Below are positions 36,382 to 44,889 of a DNA stretch of 64,000 nucleotides, one piece after another. This DNA is from CAVWSM01 sp963799425. GTDB taxonomy: Bacteria > Actinomycetota > Actinomycetes > Jiangellales > Jiangellaceae. A program made the position numbers and the translations under genes. The notes under the pieces are model-generated. The model was not told the origin of the DNA, searched no databases, and saw only the letters and a list, made by a program, of their open reading frames with translations. Each line of letters begins with the position of its first letter. Positions within the stretch are counted from its first letter, which is position 1. Where the stretch lies: the NCBI GenBank assembly GCA_963799425.1, contig CAWCXA010000012.1, forward strand, positions 372,001 through 436,000, in the 5' to 3' direction.

Positions 36382-37611
36382 GTGGTGATGGACGACAGCC
36401 GGACGGTCGGCGACGACCGTCCGGCCATTACTCGTTGCTTGGGCCTCGAACCCGACGTCTTCGCGCGCGACCACTGGGACCGTCGCCCGTTCCTTGGCCA
36501 GCAGGTCACGCCGGACGGGTTCGCCGACCTGTTCTCGCTGGACGCGGTCGACGAGCTGCTGTCCCGCCGCGGTCTGCGGACGCCATTCCTGCGCGTCGCC
36601 AAGGACGGGCACGTGGTTCCGGCCGCGCGCTTCACCGCACCCGGGCCGGCCGGCGCGACGATCGCCGACCAGGTCGATGCCGACAAGCTCGTCGGTCTCT
36701 ATGCCGACGGCTCCACGCTCGTTCTTCAAGGGCTGCACCAGGTGTGGCCGCCGATCGCCGATCTCACGTCGCAGCTCGCCGCGGAGCTCGGGCACCCCGT
36801 GCAGGTCAACGCCTACGTGACTCCGCCGCAGTCGCAAGGCTTCTCGGCCCATTACGACACGCACGACGTGTTCGTGCTGCAGGTCGCAGGGGCAAAGCAG
36901 TGGCAGATCTGGTCGCCGGTGCTCGACCGACCCACCGCCGACCAGCCGTGGAACGACCGCGCTGCCGAGGTCGGCGCCCGCGCCGCCGAGCGGCCGCTGA
37001 TCGACACCGTGCTCCGGCCGGGCGACGCACTCTATCTGCCCCGCGGCTACCTGCACGCCGCGACTGCGTTGGGCGGCACGACGGTCCACCTCACTCTGGG
37101 CATCCACCCGCTGACTCGGCTCGACGTGCTCCGCGGTCTCCTCGCTGATGCGGGCGATGACCCAGAGTTGCGCCGGTCACTGCCGATCGGCGACCTGCGC
37201 GACCTCGACGACACCGTGGCGTCCACCGTGGCGCGCGCTGCCGCGCTGCTGGACCGCGGCGACCTCGAGGCCGTACGACGTGCGCTCGCCGGTCGGCTCA
37301 CTCGCGACACGCGAAGTGCGCCGCTGTCCCCCGTTGCCCAAGCGACCGCGGCTGGACAGGTGGAGCCGGGCATGCGCGTACGTCTGCGGGCGCGGTTGCG
37401 CGTGGATCGGCGCACACACGGCGACGCCATCCACCTCGACCTGCGCGGCCGAACGGTGGAGCTGCCAGCCGCCACCGGACCGGCGCTCGACGTGCTCCTC
37501 GACGGCAAGCCGCATCCCGTCGAGTCACTGCCTGGCCTGGACAGCGACGGCCAGGTCGAGCTCGTACAACGACTGCTCCGGGAAGCCGTCCTCGTTCCCG
37601 ACCAGCCGTGA
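36382..37611 (+). CDS. JmjC/cupin-type 2-oxoglutarate oxygenase (RoxA-like)
   Basis: 409 residues. N-terminal DHWDRRPFLGQQ, then the Fe(II) motif in FSAHYDTHDVFVLQVAGAKQW (HxD) with the third ligand in YLPRGYLHAATALGGTTVHLTLG. The C-terminal half is the winged-helix/dimer domain of ribosomal-oxygenase-like cupins. Homologues such as E. coli RoxA/YcfD hydroxylate an arginine of ribosomal protein L16; that substrate is inferred by family only. Its stop overlaps the next gene's GTG by 4 bp. Confidence 0.87.
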   Translation: MVMDDSRTVGDDRPAITRCLGLEPDVFARDHWDRRPFLGQQVTPDGFADLFSLDAVDELLSRRGLRTPFLRVAKDGHVVPAARFTAPGPAGATIADQVDADKLVGLYADGSTLVLQGLHQVWPPIADLTSQLAAELGHPVQVNAYVTPPQSQGFSAHYDTHDVFVLQVAGAKQWQIWSPVLDRPTADQPWNDRAAEVGARAAERPLIDTVLRPGDALYLPRGYLHAATALGGTTVHLTLGIHPLTRLDVLRGLLADAGDDPELRRSLPIGDLRDLDDTVASTVARAAALLDRGDLEAVRRALAGRLTRDTRSAPLSPVAQATAAGQVEPGMRVRLRARLRVDRRTHGDAIHLDLRGRTVELPAATGPALDVLLDGKPHPVESLPGLDSDGQVELVQRLLREAVLVPDQP

Positions 37612-38498
37612 CCGCTGCGGCCACCCCGGCGTACCGCTGCGCCGACGCCGCCGAGGCCCGTGGTGACTCGCTCGCGGCCTCCGCGCCGCCCGTACGGCGG
37701 TGGCTGCTCATCGAGCTGCCCGGTGCGTGGGGTCCGCGCGGTCTGTGGGACACCGCTGTCGACCGTGACCTGTCGCGGACGTTGCTTCGTCGCGCGGCCG
37801 CAGCCGACGCGCGGCTCCTGGTCATCCGTCGTCCCGGCCGTACGGACGCGACGACGCGGAGACGTTGGTACGTGGTCGACTCGCGCCCAGGTCACGAAGC
37901 GACGCGCACCGGCGCGTACGACGGCTTGGCCGACCTGCTGGACCTACCGCTCGACGGCAGCGCTGGCAACCGGGTAGACGGGCCGATGTATCTCGTCTGC
38001 ACGCATGCTCGGCACGATCCATGCTGCGCCATCCGTGGCCGGCCAGTAGCCGCCGCGCTCGCCGATGTGCGGTCCGCGGTCTGGGAGTGCAGCCACGTCG
38101 GCGGCGACCGGTTCGCGGCCAACGTGGTGGTGCTGCCGCACGGCCTGTATTACGGGCACATACGCCCCTCCGAGGTTGCCGAGCTTGTCACGACGCACGA
38201 GTCGGGACGGCTGCTGGTGTCGCGCTACCGCAGTCGGTCGAGCATGTCGGCGCCGGAGCAGACAGCCCAGGACGCCGCGCGGCTGCGTTTGGGACTGGAC
38301 GGCATCGACGACCTCGCGGTGCTTTCCTGTACCCCGGACGCTGCCGGCGGGTGGACCGTGCGGCTTGGCGGTCCGGACGGGCCGATGTCGTACACCGTGA
38401 GCGGCCAGCGTCGCGCGCTGGACCACCCATTGACCTGTCACGCCGAGCACAATGGCTTGGTCACGGTCCTCACGGCGCGACAAATGGGGATAATTTGA
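37608..38498 (+). CDS. Sucrase/ferredoxin-like (thioredoxin-fold) protein
   Basis: 296 residues matching the Suc_Fer-like family: RWLLIELPGAWGPRGL near the N-terminus, YLVCTHARHDPCCAIRGRPVAAAL with the cysteines expected to bind a [2Fe-2S] cluster, and WECSHVGGDRFAANVVVLPHGLYYGHI. A C-terminal helical domain follows. Electron-transfer role inferred. Translationally coupled to the JmjC-cupin. The stop overlaps a 22-codon ORF (38498-38566, MNPTEIKVTSTPFVRVKVAR...) of doubtful reality. Confidence 0.85.
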   Translation: MTAAATPAYRCADAAEARGDSLAASAPPVRRWLLIELPGAWGPRGLWDTAVDRDLSRTLLRRAAAADARLLVIRRPGRTDATTRRRWYVVDSRPGHEATRTGAYDGLADLLDLPLDGSAGNRVDGPMYLVCTHARHDPCCAIRGRPVAAALADVRSAVWECSHVGGDRFAANVVVLPHGLYYGHIRPSEVAELVTTHESGRLLVSRYRSRSSMSAPEQTAQDAARLRLGLDGIDDLAVLSCTPDAAGGWTVRLGGPDGPMSYTVSGQRRALDHPLTCHAEHNGLVTVLTARQMGII

Positions 38499-38573
38499 TG
38501 AATCCGACAGAGATCAAGGTCACCAGTACCCCATTCGTCCGCGTGAAGGTTGCTCGGCTAGACTGATCGCGTC

Positions 38574-38736
38574 GAGTTGGCTGCACAAAGCCCGTGCGAG
38601 CCAGCTCAGTTTCTTGTCGGGACCGATTCCCGACCGGCGCCAGACCCGGCGTCCAACTGCTGGCTCGTCCCGATCGTGATGCCTGGCGGCACTGCTGTGC
38701 CAGGCCCTCTTCCGGTGCGCGCCCCTTACACCGGAA
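38574..38736 (+). promoter_or_regulatory. Four-hairpin structured leader of the DEAD-box helicase gene
   Basis: Four consecutive stems precede the helicase: 38574-38607 (13 pairs with one bulged G and one G-U), 38616-38634 (GTCGGGA/TCCCGAC), 38681-38705 (GCCTGGC/GCCAGGC) and 38710-38736 (TTCCGGTG/CACCGGAA). The 3' arm of the last stem overlaps the probable ribosome site GGAAAGGG ahead of the TTG start, so folding would hide it. A cis-regulatory RNA, perhaps autoregulated by the helicase or cold responsive, is the inference. Confidence 0.6.
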
Positions 38737-38748
38737 AGGGTCAAGTCC

Positions 38749-40548
38749 TTGACCACGCACGCCCCCATCACATCCTTCTCCGATCTCGGTCTGCCGACCG
38801 AGCTCGTCGGCACCCTCCACGCTGAGGGCCTCACGACACCGTTCCCGGTGCAGGCCGCGGCAATCCCCGACGCACTTGCTGGTCGCGACCTCCTCGGCCG
38901 CGGCCGTACCGGCTCGGGCAAGACACTCGCCTTCGGCCTGCCGCTGCTGGCCCGTACGGCCGAGGCAATCCCCGGCCGCGCCACCCCGCGCAAGCCGCAC
39001 GCCGTGATCCTCGCGCCGACGCGGGAGCTCGCACTGCAGGTCTGCGACGCGCTGCGGCCGTACGCCAAGGCGCTGCGGCTGTGGCTCGCCCCGATCGTCG
39101 GAGGCGCGTCCTATGAGCGTCAGTTCCGCGACCTCGACCGTGGCGCGCACGTCGTCGTCGCTACGCCGGGTCGGCTCTCCGACCTGGTGGAGCGCGGCGC
39201 GGTCGACCTGTCCGAGGTGCAGATCATGGTCCTCGACGAGGCCGACCAGATGGCCGACACCGGCTTCCTCCCCGCGGTCTGCGAACTGCTCGACATGGTC
39301 GTGCCGGGTGGGCAGCGGATGCTGTTCTCCGCGACACTCGACAATCGTGTGCAGGAGGTCGTCAAGCGCTACCTCGTCGACCCTGTCGAGCACGCCACTG
39401 ACCCGGCCGAGGCGTCGGTGCCCGACATGGAGCACCACGTCATCAAGGTCGCTCCGCGCGACAAGGCCCGCATCATCAACGAGATCGCCGCACGGCGCGG
39501 TCGTACGGTCATGTTCGTCCGTAGCCGGCTCGGCGCCGACAACGTCGCCGACCGCCTTGCAGAGCAAGGGCTTGGCGCCGCTGCGCTCCACGGCGGAATG
39601 ACGCAGGGTGCTCGTAACCGGACCCTGTCGGCGTTCAAAGACGGCCACACGCCCGTGCTCGTCGCGACCGACGTCGCCGCGCGCGGCATCCACGTCGACG
39701 GCATCGACCTCGTGCTGCACATCGACCCGGCTTCCGACCACAAGGACTACCTGCACCGCGCGGGTCGCACCGCGCGTGCCGGCAGCTCCGGTCTCGTCCT
39801 CACGCTGGCGCTACCGCACCAGGTGAAGCCGATGCAGCGGTTGCTCCGCGATGCGGGCCTGTCCGTGCATCCGGTCAGCGCCCGCCCGGGTGACGACGTG
39901 CTCGCCGAGGTGTTCGGTGCGCGTGACCCGGAGGAGGCTGCCGTCGAGCACGCCGCCGCCGAGGACGCTCGCCGCGAGGCCGAGCGTGCGGAGCGTCAGC
40001 GTGGTGGCGGCCGCTCCTACGGGCGGCGCTCGTACGGCGACCGTGGCGATCGCGGCCCCCGCCGTTCGTACGGCGACCGCGATTTCGGGGATCGGCCCCG
40101 CCGCTCGAACGACGACCGTGGCCCGCGCCGCGAGTTTGGTGACCGCGGCTCGCGTGGCTCGTACGGCAACCGTGACGACCGGAGCCCGCGGCGCGAGGTT
40201 GGCGACCGTGGTCCGCGGCAGGAGTTTGGTGACCGCGGCCCCCGCCGCGAGTTCGATGACCGGGGCCAGCGTGGCTCGTACGGCAACCGTGATGGCAATG
40301 CCAAGCGCACTTTCCGTGACGGCGAGGCCCGGGACAGCCGGCCGCGTCGGGAGTCCGACGGCCCGCGCCGTTCCTACGACGACCGTGCCCCGCGTCGCGG
40401 GTTCGACGAGAAGGGCCCGAGCCGCTCAGTCGGCGAGCGAGCGGGTGGCGAGCGTCGTACGTTCGGCAACCGGCGCGAGTTCGGCGACCGCTCGAGCGGG
40501 CGCCCGTACCGTGGCGGGAACGACCGCCCGGTCCGCGACGCTCGCTAA
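38749..40548 (+). CDS. DEAD-box RNA helicase with Arg/Gly/Asp-rich tail
   Basis: 599 residues from TTG 38749 (MTTHAPITSFSDLGLP). Q motif PFPVQAAAIPDALAGRD, I GRTGSGKTLAFGLPLL, Ia APTRELALQV, II VLDEADQMADTGF (DEAD), III FSATLDNRV, IV MFVRSRLGAD, V ATDVAARGIHVDGID, VI HRAGRTARAGS. After residue ~420 comes a ~180-residue low-complexity tail of repeats such as RRSYGDRGDRGPRRSYGDR and REFGDRGSRGSYGNRDDR, an RGG-like disordered RNA-binding region. RhlE/DeaD-type enzyme of ribosome assembly or RNA decay. Followed by a strong terminator. Confidence 0.95.
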   Translation: MTTHAPITSFSDLGLPTELVGTLHAEGLTTPFPVQAAAIPDALAGRDLLGRGRTGSGKTLAFGLPLLARTAEAIPGRATPRKPHAVILAPTRELALQVCDALRPYAKALRLWLAPIVGGASYERQFRDLDRGAHVVVATPGRLSDLVERGAVDLSEVQIMVLDEADQMADTGFLPAVCELLDMVVPGGQRMLFSATLDNRVQEVVKRYLVDPVEHATDPAEASVPDMEHHVIKVAPRDKARIINEIAARRGRTVMFVRSRLGADNVADRLAEQGLGAAALHGGMTQGARNRTLSAFKDGHTPVLVATDVAARGIHVDGIDLVLHIDPASDHKDYLHRAGRTARAGSSGLVLTLALPHQVKPMQRLLRDAGLSVHPVSARPGDDVLAEVFGARDPEEAAVEHAAAEDARREAERAERQRGGGRSYGRRSYGDRGDRGPRRSYGDRDFGDRPRRSNDDRGPRREFGDRGSRGSYGNRDDRSPRREVGDRGPRQEFGDRGPRREFDDRGQRGSYGNRDGNAKRTFRDGEARDSRPRRESDGPRRSYDDRAPRRGFDEKGPSRSVGERAGGERRTFGNRREFGDRSSGRPYRGGNDRPVRDAR

Positions 40549-40569
40549 CACATAGCTAGAAACGACCGA

Positions 40570-40605
40570 GGCCGGCCGCGCACTCTGCGCGGCCGGCCCC
40601 TTTCG
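40570..40605 (+). terminator. Intrinsic terminator after the DEAD-box gene
   Basis: 13-bp GC stem GGCCGGCCGCGCA / TGCGCGGCCGGCC with a 3-base loop (40570-40598), followed by CCTTTCGTCT. Located 22 bp beyond the helicase stop. Confidence 0.85.
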
Positions 40606-40687
40606 TCTCGCGACCCTCGAGTGGCGTATCTCCGCAGCTTCTGAGTGACTCCTTGTGAGCAAGATCCGACACACGGAAGGGAACCCC

Positions 40688-41158
40688 ATGACCACGTCGA
40701 CTACGAGCGTCCTGCCCTGGCCATTGGTCCGCCAAGGCGACCATGACCACCCGGTCGAGACGCTGCAGTACCTGCTCCGCCATCACGGTCACAACCTTGT
40801 TGTGGACGGCGACTTCGGCCCGAATACCGACGCCGCTGTGCGCGCGTTCCAGCAGGTCAAGAACCTCACTGTCGACGGGATCGTCGGACCCAAGACGTGG
40901 GCAGCGGTGGTCGTCACTGTCCAGAAGGGCATGACAAACGAGGCCGTCAAGGGTGTCCAGCAGGAGGCAGCCTTCCGCGACCAGTCCGGCAACCCGCAGC
41001 CGGCTCTCGCCATAGACGGCATCTTCGGACCCAAGACCGAGGCCTTCGTCAAGGGCTTCCAGCAGGCCCTGCACACCGATATCCCCAGCGTCGCGGTCGA
41101 CGGGATCGTCGGCCCGGTCACCTGGCGGGCGCTGGTCAGCGGGATGCTCTCCTTCTGA
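40688..41158 (+). CDS. Protein with two peptidoglycan-binding (PGB_1) domains
   Basis: 156 residues from ATG 40688 behind GGAAGGG. Two repeats: VETLQYLLRHHGHNLVVDGDFGPNTDAAVRAFQ...LTVDGIVGPKTW and AVKGVQQEAAFRD...LAIDGIFGPKTEAFVKGFQ...VAVDGIVGPVTWRAL-type, the PGB_1 three-helix signature. No signal peptide or catalytic domain is visible, so either non-classically exported, an endolysin-like fragment, or intracellular. Unusual as a stand-alone protein. Confidence 0.85.
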   Translation: MTTSTTSVLPWPLVRQGDHDHPVETLQYLLRHHGHNLVVDGDFGPNTDAAVRAFQQVKNLTVDGIVGPKTWAAVVVTVQKGMTNEAVKGVQQEAAFRDQSGNPQPALAIDGIFGPKTEAFVKGFQQALHTDIPSVAVDGIVGPVTWRALVSGMLSF

Positions 41159-41165
41159 CCTCACG

Positions 41166-41290
41166 CCGATGGCCCGCCCCGTCGCGCACAGCGCCATCGG
41201 GCCGACGCCTGGAATGTGAGATCAAGATCGAGAGCCTCCCAACGCGCGACCTGCCGTGTGCGAGTCGGCCGGGAGGAGGCTGTCGATCTT
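41166..41290. terminator. Paired hairpins between convergent genes
   Basis: Two stems lie between the PGB protein gene and rdgB: CCGATGGC/GCCATCGG (41166-41173 and 41193-41200), and a 16-bp arm pair with one mismatch, AAGATCGAGAGCCTCC at 41224-41239 with 41275-41290. Probably terminators for the two converging transcripts. Confidence 0.6.
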
Positions 41291-41303
41291 AGGATGCGCC
41301 GGT

Positions 41304-41927
41304 TCAGGCCGTCGCGGCGGCGCCGCCCAACAGCTGCCGCAACACCGGCACCAGCGCACGGAACGCCCGACCGCGGTGGCTAATGGCGTCCTTCTCGGCG
41401 TCAGGCAGCTCGGCGATCGTGCGGGTCTCACCGTCGGGCACGAAGATCGGGTCATAGCCGAAGCCGCCGGTGCCGCGCGGTGCTCGTACGAGATGTCCGC
41501 TGATGACGCCCTCGACCACCTCGCAGATGCCGTCCGGCAGCGCGACCGAGGCGGCGCAGACGAAGGCCGCGCTCAGCCGCTCGTCGGGCACGTCGGCCAG
41601 CTGCCCAAGAACCAGCCGCAGGTTGGCGCCATCGTCGCCATGCCGGCCCGACCACCGCGCTGACAGCACACCCGGCATTCCGTTGAGCGCATCGACAGCC
41701 AGGCCGGAGTCGTCGGCGACAGTCGGCAGACCGGTTGCGCGGGCAATGGCGAGCGCCTTGAGCAGGGCGTTGTCGGAGAAGGTCGACCCGGTCTCCGGCA
41801 CCTCGGGGGCGTCAGGAAACTCGGCCAGCCCCACGATGTCCACGTCGAGGCTTGCGGCACCCAGGATGCGGTGCAGCTCCTCGACCTTGTGCTTGTTGCG
41901 AGTCGCGAGGACGAGACGCGCCGTCAT
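41304..41927 (-). CDS. rdgB: Non-canonical purine NTP pyrophosphatase RdgB/HAM1
   Basis: 207 residues. RLVLATRNKHKVEELHRIL, ETGSTFSDNALLKA, VADDSGLAVDALNGMPGV, SARWSGRHGDDGAN, GTGGFGYDPIFVPDG and ISHRGRAFRAL cover all conserved blocks including catalytic Glu/Lys/Asp. Hydrolyses dITP/XTP to monophosphates. ATG overlaps the rph stop by 4 bp; the rph-rdgB pair is common in actinobacteria. Confidence 0.96.
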   Translation of the reverse strand: MTARLVLATRNKHKVEELHRILGAASLDVDIVGLAEFPDAPEVPETGSTFSDNALLKALAIARATGLPTVADDSGLAVDALNGMPGVLSARWSGRHGDDGANLRLVLGQLADVPDERLSAAFVCAASVALPDGICEVVEGVISGHLVRAPRGTGGFGYDPIFVPDGETRTIAELPDAEKDAISHRGRAFRALVPVLRQLLGGAAATA

Positions 41928-42643
41928 GAGGCCAGCGCGGCAAGCTGTTGGCGCGTCAGCTCGGTGCAGCCGGTGCCGGCGAGATCGAGCAACCCGTCGA
42001 GCAGCGAGCGCTTGAACGGCTCGCCCTCCGCGGTCCCCTGGACCTCGATGAAGCGACCGTCTCCCGTCATCACGACGTTCATGTCGGTCTCGGCCTTGAC
42101 GTCCTCGTCATAGTTGAGGTCGAGCCGGGCTTCGCCCTCGACAATGCCAACGGAGACTGCTGAGACCGTGCCGACGAGGGGATCGCTGCTGAGCAGCCCC
42201 TTCGAGCTCATCCAGCTGACCGCGTCGGTGAGCGCGACGAACGCACCGGTGATGGCCGCCGTGCGGGTGCCGCCATCGGCCTGCAGCACGTCGCAGTCGA
42301 CGACCAGCGTGTTCTCGCGGAGCGCCTTGTCGTCGATCACCGCCCGCAGCGATCGACCGATCAGCCGGGAGATCTCGTGCGTACGACCACCGATGCGCCC
42401 CTTGACCGACTCGCGGTCCGAGCGCGTGTTGGTGGACCGGGGCAGCATCGAGTACTCCGCGGTGACCCAGCCAAGTCCGCTGCCTCGGCGCCAGCGGGGT
42501 ACGCCCTCGGTGACGGAGACAGCGCACAGCACTCGGGTGTTGCCGAACTCGACGAGCACCGAGCCCTCGGCATGCTGCAACCAAGCGCGCTGGAACCGGA
42601 CAGGACGGAGCTGATCGGCGCTACGGCCGTCGGGTCGCGTCAT
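41924..42643 (-). CDS. rph: Ribonuclease PH
   Basis: 239 residues. MTRPDGRSADQLRPVRF, GSVLVEFGNTRVLCAVSV, VKGRIGGRTHEISRLIGRSLRAVID with the phosphate-binding arginines, DCDVLQADGGTRTAAITGAFVAL, and LDLNYDEDVKAETDMNVVMTGDG with the catalytic aspartates. Phosphorolytic trimming of tRNA 3' ends. Operon with rdgB. Confidence 0.97.
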   Translation of the reverse strand: MTRPDGRSADQLRPVRFQRAWLQHAEGSVLVEFGNTRVLCAVSVTEGVPRWRRGSGLGWVTAEYSMLPRSTNTRSDRESVKGRIGGRTHEISRLIGRSLRAVIDDKALRENTLVVDCDVLQADGGTRTAAITGAFVALTDAVSWMSSKGLLSSDPLVGTVSAVSVGIVEGEARLDLNYDEDVKAETDMNVVMTGDGRFIEVQGTAEGEPFKRSLLDGLLDLAGTGCTELTRQQLAALAS

Positions 42644-42694
42644 GCCGCTGACAATATCTACTGGTCGCGCTCGGCCGACCGCCGTGGTGCCCGC

Positions 42695-43192
42695 TCAGAG
42701 CAGAACGACGCGGCTAGTGGTCTCGACGGTCTCGCCCGCCTTGGGGTAAGCGTGCAAGGTGCGCCACCACACCGTGCGCAGGACGCCCGTGCCGGCAACG
42801 ATCGCGGTCAGCCCACCTAGCTCGCCGGACAGCTCGGCCACGATGCCGTGCGGGCTGGCAGCCACCGCATCGGTCGCCCGCCCGACGGCGGCGACGTCAT
42901 AGGGCCGAACGACTGACGAGATCGTGTAGATCGCGCCGGGAAGCTCGCGGCGCTCGAAGCGTGGCAGCGCGGAACCGACCTCGCCGGACAGAGCCCCGAC
43001 GACCTCGCAGATCTGAGCCGTGTCCGCGTCGACCTGGACGCTGTGCGAGGCGTCCAGCACCCGCAGATCCAACGTCACCGTGCCGAACGTGATCGGCAAC
43101 ACGGCGAGCGGGGTCCCCGGAGCATCGCCGAGGGCCAAGCGTAAGTCGCTTGCGGCGGCGTCCCGGAAGGGCGTGTCGATCTGGGTGCGCAT
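42695..43192 (-). CDS. DUF2617 family protein
   Basis: 165 residues. TPFRDAAASDLRLALGD, the VRPYDVAAVGRATDAVAASPHGIVAELSG centre, and WWRTLHAYPKAGETVETTSRVVLL at the C-terminus match the actinobacterial DUF2617 family at full length. Soluble, function unknown. Preceded by a 21-bp palindrome. Confidence 0.82.
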   Translation of the reverse strand: MRTQIDTPFRDAAASDLRLALGDAPGTPLAVLPITFGTVTLDLRVLDASHSVQVDADTAQICEVVGALSGEVGSALPRFERRELPGAIYTISSVVRPYDVAAVGRATDAVAASPHGIVAELSGELGGLTAIVAGTGVLRTVWWRTLHAYPKAGETVETTSRVVLL

Positions 43193-43220
43193 ATGTCGAT
43201 GGTCTCCGTCTGGGCACGTT

Positions 43221-43241
43221 TTCGAGAGGGATTCTCTCGAA
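43221..43241. promoter_or_regulatory. 21-bp palindrome upstream of the DUF2617 gene
   Basis: TTCGAGAG-GGATT-CTCTCGAA, a perfect 8-5-8 inverted repeat, 28 bp before the DUF2617 start and after the MBL-hydrolase stop on the same strand. Flanking CTGGG/CCCAG (43210-43214, 43242-43246) could extend it. Operator or transcription terminator; no U-tract. Confidence 0.5.
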
Positions 43242-43279
43242 CCCAGACAGCGACTATAGGACCGAAAGACCCGATTCGG

Positions 43280-44026
43280 TCATATTTTGTGCGAGACGCC
43301 GCTCTCGGCGAGCTCGATCGGCCCGGAGAAGACTTCAGCCGCCTCGGCGTGCGCCCGCGCGGGGTCGCCCCACGGCGGGATATGGGTCAGCAGGAGGCGG
43401 CCGACGTCGGCGCGGGCCGCGTGCTCGCCCGCCTGCCGCCCGGTCAGGTGCAGGTCGGGCGGGTTGTCCTCGCCGTGCTGGAACGAGGCCTCCGCCAGTA
43501 GCACGTCCGCGTTGCTGGCGATCTTGACCAGCCGCTCGCTCGGGCCGGTGTCGCCTGAGTAGGCGAGGGTAGAGCCGCCGTGCGTGAGCCGGATCGCGTA
43601 GGCAGGCACCGGGTGAGCGACACGCGTGACCTGCGCCGTGAACGGACCGATCTCGAACGCGCCCTCCGGGTAGCGCCTGAACATGAACTCGGCAGACATG
43701 CCCGGGTCGGGCGGCATGTCGTACGCGCGCGCCAGACGCTCCGCGGCGCCCTCAGGCCCGTACACGGGGATCGGCGGGAGCGGTCCACCCGGCGCGTAGC
43801 GCCGAGCCACGTAGTAGGAGCACACGTCGAAGCAATGATCGGGATGCAGGTGGGAGAGGGTGACGGCATCGATCGACTCGATGGGCACGTGCCGCGCCAG
43901 CGCGCCCAGGGCGCCGTTGCCCAGATCGAGCAGGAGGCGGAAGCCCTCCGCTTCCACGAGATAGCTGGACGCGGGCGAGTGCGGGCCGGGGATGGAGCCG
44001 GAGCAACCGATAACGGTGAGCCTCAC
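43280..44026 (-). CDS. MBL-fold hydrolase, RNase Z-like
   Basis: 248 residues. MRLTVIGCSGSIPGPHSPASSYLVE, the zinc motif TLSHLHPDHCFDVC, TRVAHPVPAYAIRLTHGGSTLAYSGDTG and LLTHIPPWGDP. Close to the ElaC/RNase Z-like branch but without its exosite arm, so a general phosphodiesterase or lactonase-like role is possible; in Mycobacterium a similar gene neighbours murI and rph. ATG overlaps the murI stop by 4 bp. Confidence 0.9.
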   Translation of the reverse strand: MRLTVIGCSGSIPGPHSPASSYLVEAEGFRLLLDLGNGALGALARHVPIESIDAVTLSHLHPDHCFDVCSYYVARRYAPGGPLPPIPVYGPEGAAERLARAYDMPPDPGMSAEFMFRRYPEGAFEIGPFTAQVTRVAHPVPAYAIRLTHGGSTLAYSGDTGPSERLVKIASNADVLLAEASFQHGEDNPPDLHLTGRQAGEHAARADVGRLLLTHIPPWGDPARAHAEAAEVFSGPIELAESGVSHKI

Positions 44027-44826
44027 ACCGCCTCCTCGACCGCGGCCACGGCGTCGACCTCGGGGCCGAGGAAGCGACTGGCCAGCTCGGTGAAGGGCGC
44101 CGGGTCTCCGGTGGAACGGAAGACGTGCCGCGGGGGCGGCAACTGGTCGTCACGGTGCAGCCCGTGCTCGGCGAGAGTGCGGTAGACGTCCTTCGCCGTC
44201 TCCTCCGCGCTCGAGACGAGCGTGACGTCGTCGCCCATGACGTACGACAGCACGCCGGTCAGCAGCGGGTAGTGCGTGCAACCCAGCACGAGCGTGTCGA
44301 TGCCGGCGGCGCGTAGCGGCTCCAGGTAGCCGCGGGCCACGTCCTCGATCTCCGGGCCGTGCGTGATGCCGTCCTCGACGAAGTCGACGAACCGTGGGCA
44401 CGCGTGTGTCGTGATCTGCAGGTGCGGCGCAGCGGCAAACGAGTCCTCGTAGGCGCGCGAGGCGATCGTTGCCCGCGTGCCGATGACGCCGACGTGGCCG
44501 TTGCGGGTTGCCGCAACTGCGCGGCGCACCGCGGGCTGGATGACCTCGACGACAGGCACGCGGTAGCGCTCGCGGGCGTCTCGGAGCACCGCGCTGCTGG
44601 CCGAGTTGCACGCGATCACAAGCACCTTGACGCCTTCGTCGACGAGGTGGTCCATGACGTCGAGTGCGTAAGCCCGGACCTGGGCGATGGGGCGCGGTCC
44701 GTAGGGCCCGCGCGCGGTGTCGCCCACGTACAGGATCGGCTCGTGCGGCAGCTGGTCGAGCACGGCGCGGGCCACTGTCAGGCCGCCCACGCCGGAGTCG
44801 AAGATGCCGATAGGTGCGGCGTTCAT
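44023..44826 (-). CDS. murI: Glutamate racemase
   Basis: 267 residues. IGIFDSGVGGLTVARAVLDQLPHE, YVGDTARGPYGPRP, VIACNSASSA with the first catalytic cysteine, VIGTRATIAS, and LGCTHYPLLTGVL with the second cysteine. Supplies D-glutamate for peptidoglycan. Operon with the MBL hydrolase. Confidence 0.97.
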   Translation of the reverse strand: MNAAPIGIFDSGVGGLTVARAVLDQLPHEPILYVGDTARGPYGPRPIAQVRAYALDVMDHLVDEGVKVLVIACNSASSAVLRDARERYRVPVVEVIQPAVRRAVAATRNGHVGVIGTRATIASRAYEDSFAAAPHLQITTHACPRFVDFVEDGITHGPEIEDVARGYLEPLRAAGIDTLVLGCTHYPLLTGVLSYVMGDDVTLVSSAEETAKDVYRTLAEHGLHRDDQLPPPRHVFRSTGDPAPFTELASRFLGPEVDAVAAVEEAV

Positions 44827-44889
44827 CGGGATCGAGCGTAAGGCCCGGGTGTGGGGCAGGGAGGTCAGCCGAGCGCTCTACGTGTCGAA

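Noticed and set aside
36070..37107. Minus-strand frame with AAVRAAV-type repeats
   Set aside because: It is the antisense of the DGGA repeat and the JmjC-cupin, both of which have ribosome sites or motifs.
38470..39756. 428-codon minus-strand frame opposite the helicase
   Set aside because: Antisense to all DEAD-box motifs and to the structured leader; typical high-GC artefact.
40000..40548. Repetitive DNA in the helicase tail considered as a CRISPR or satellite array
   Set aside because: Repeats keep the helicase reading frame, vary in sequence and have no unique spacers.
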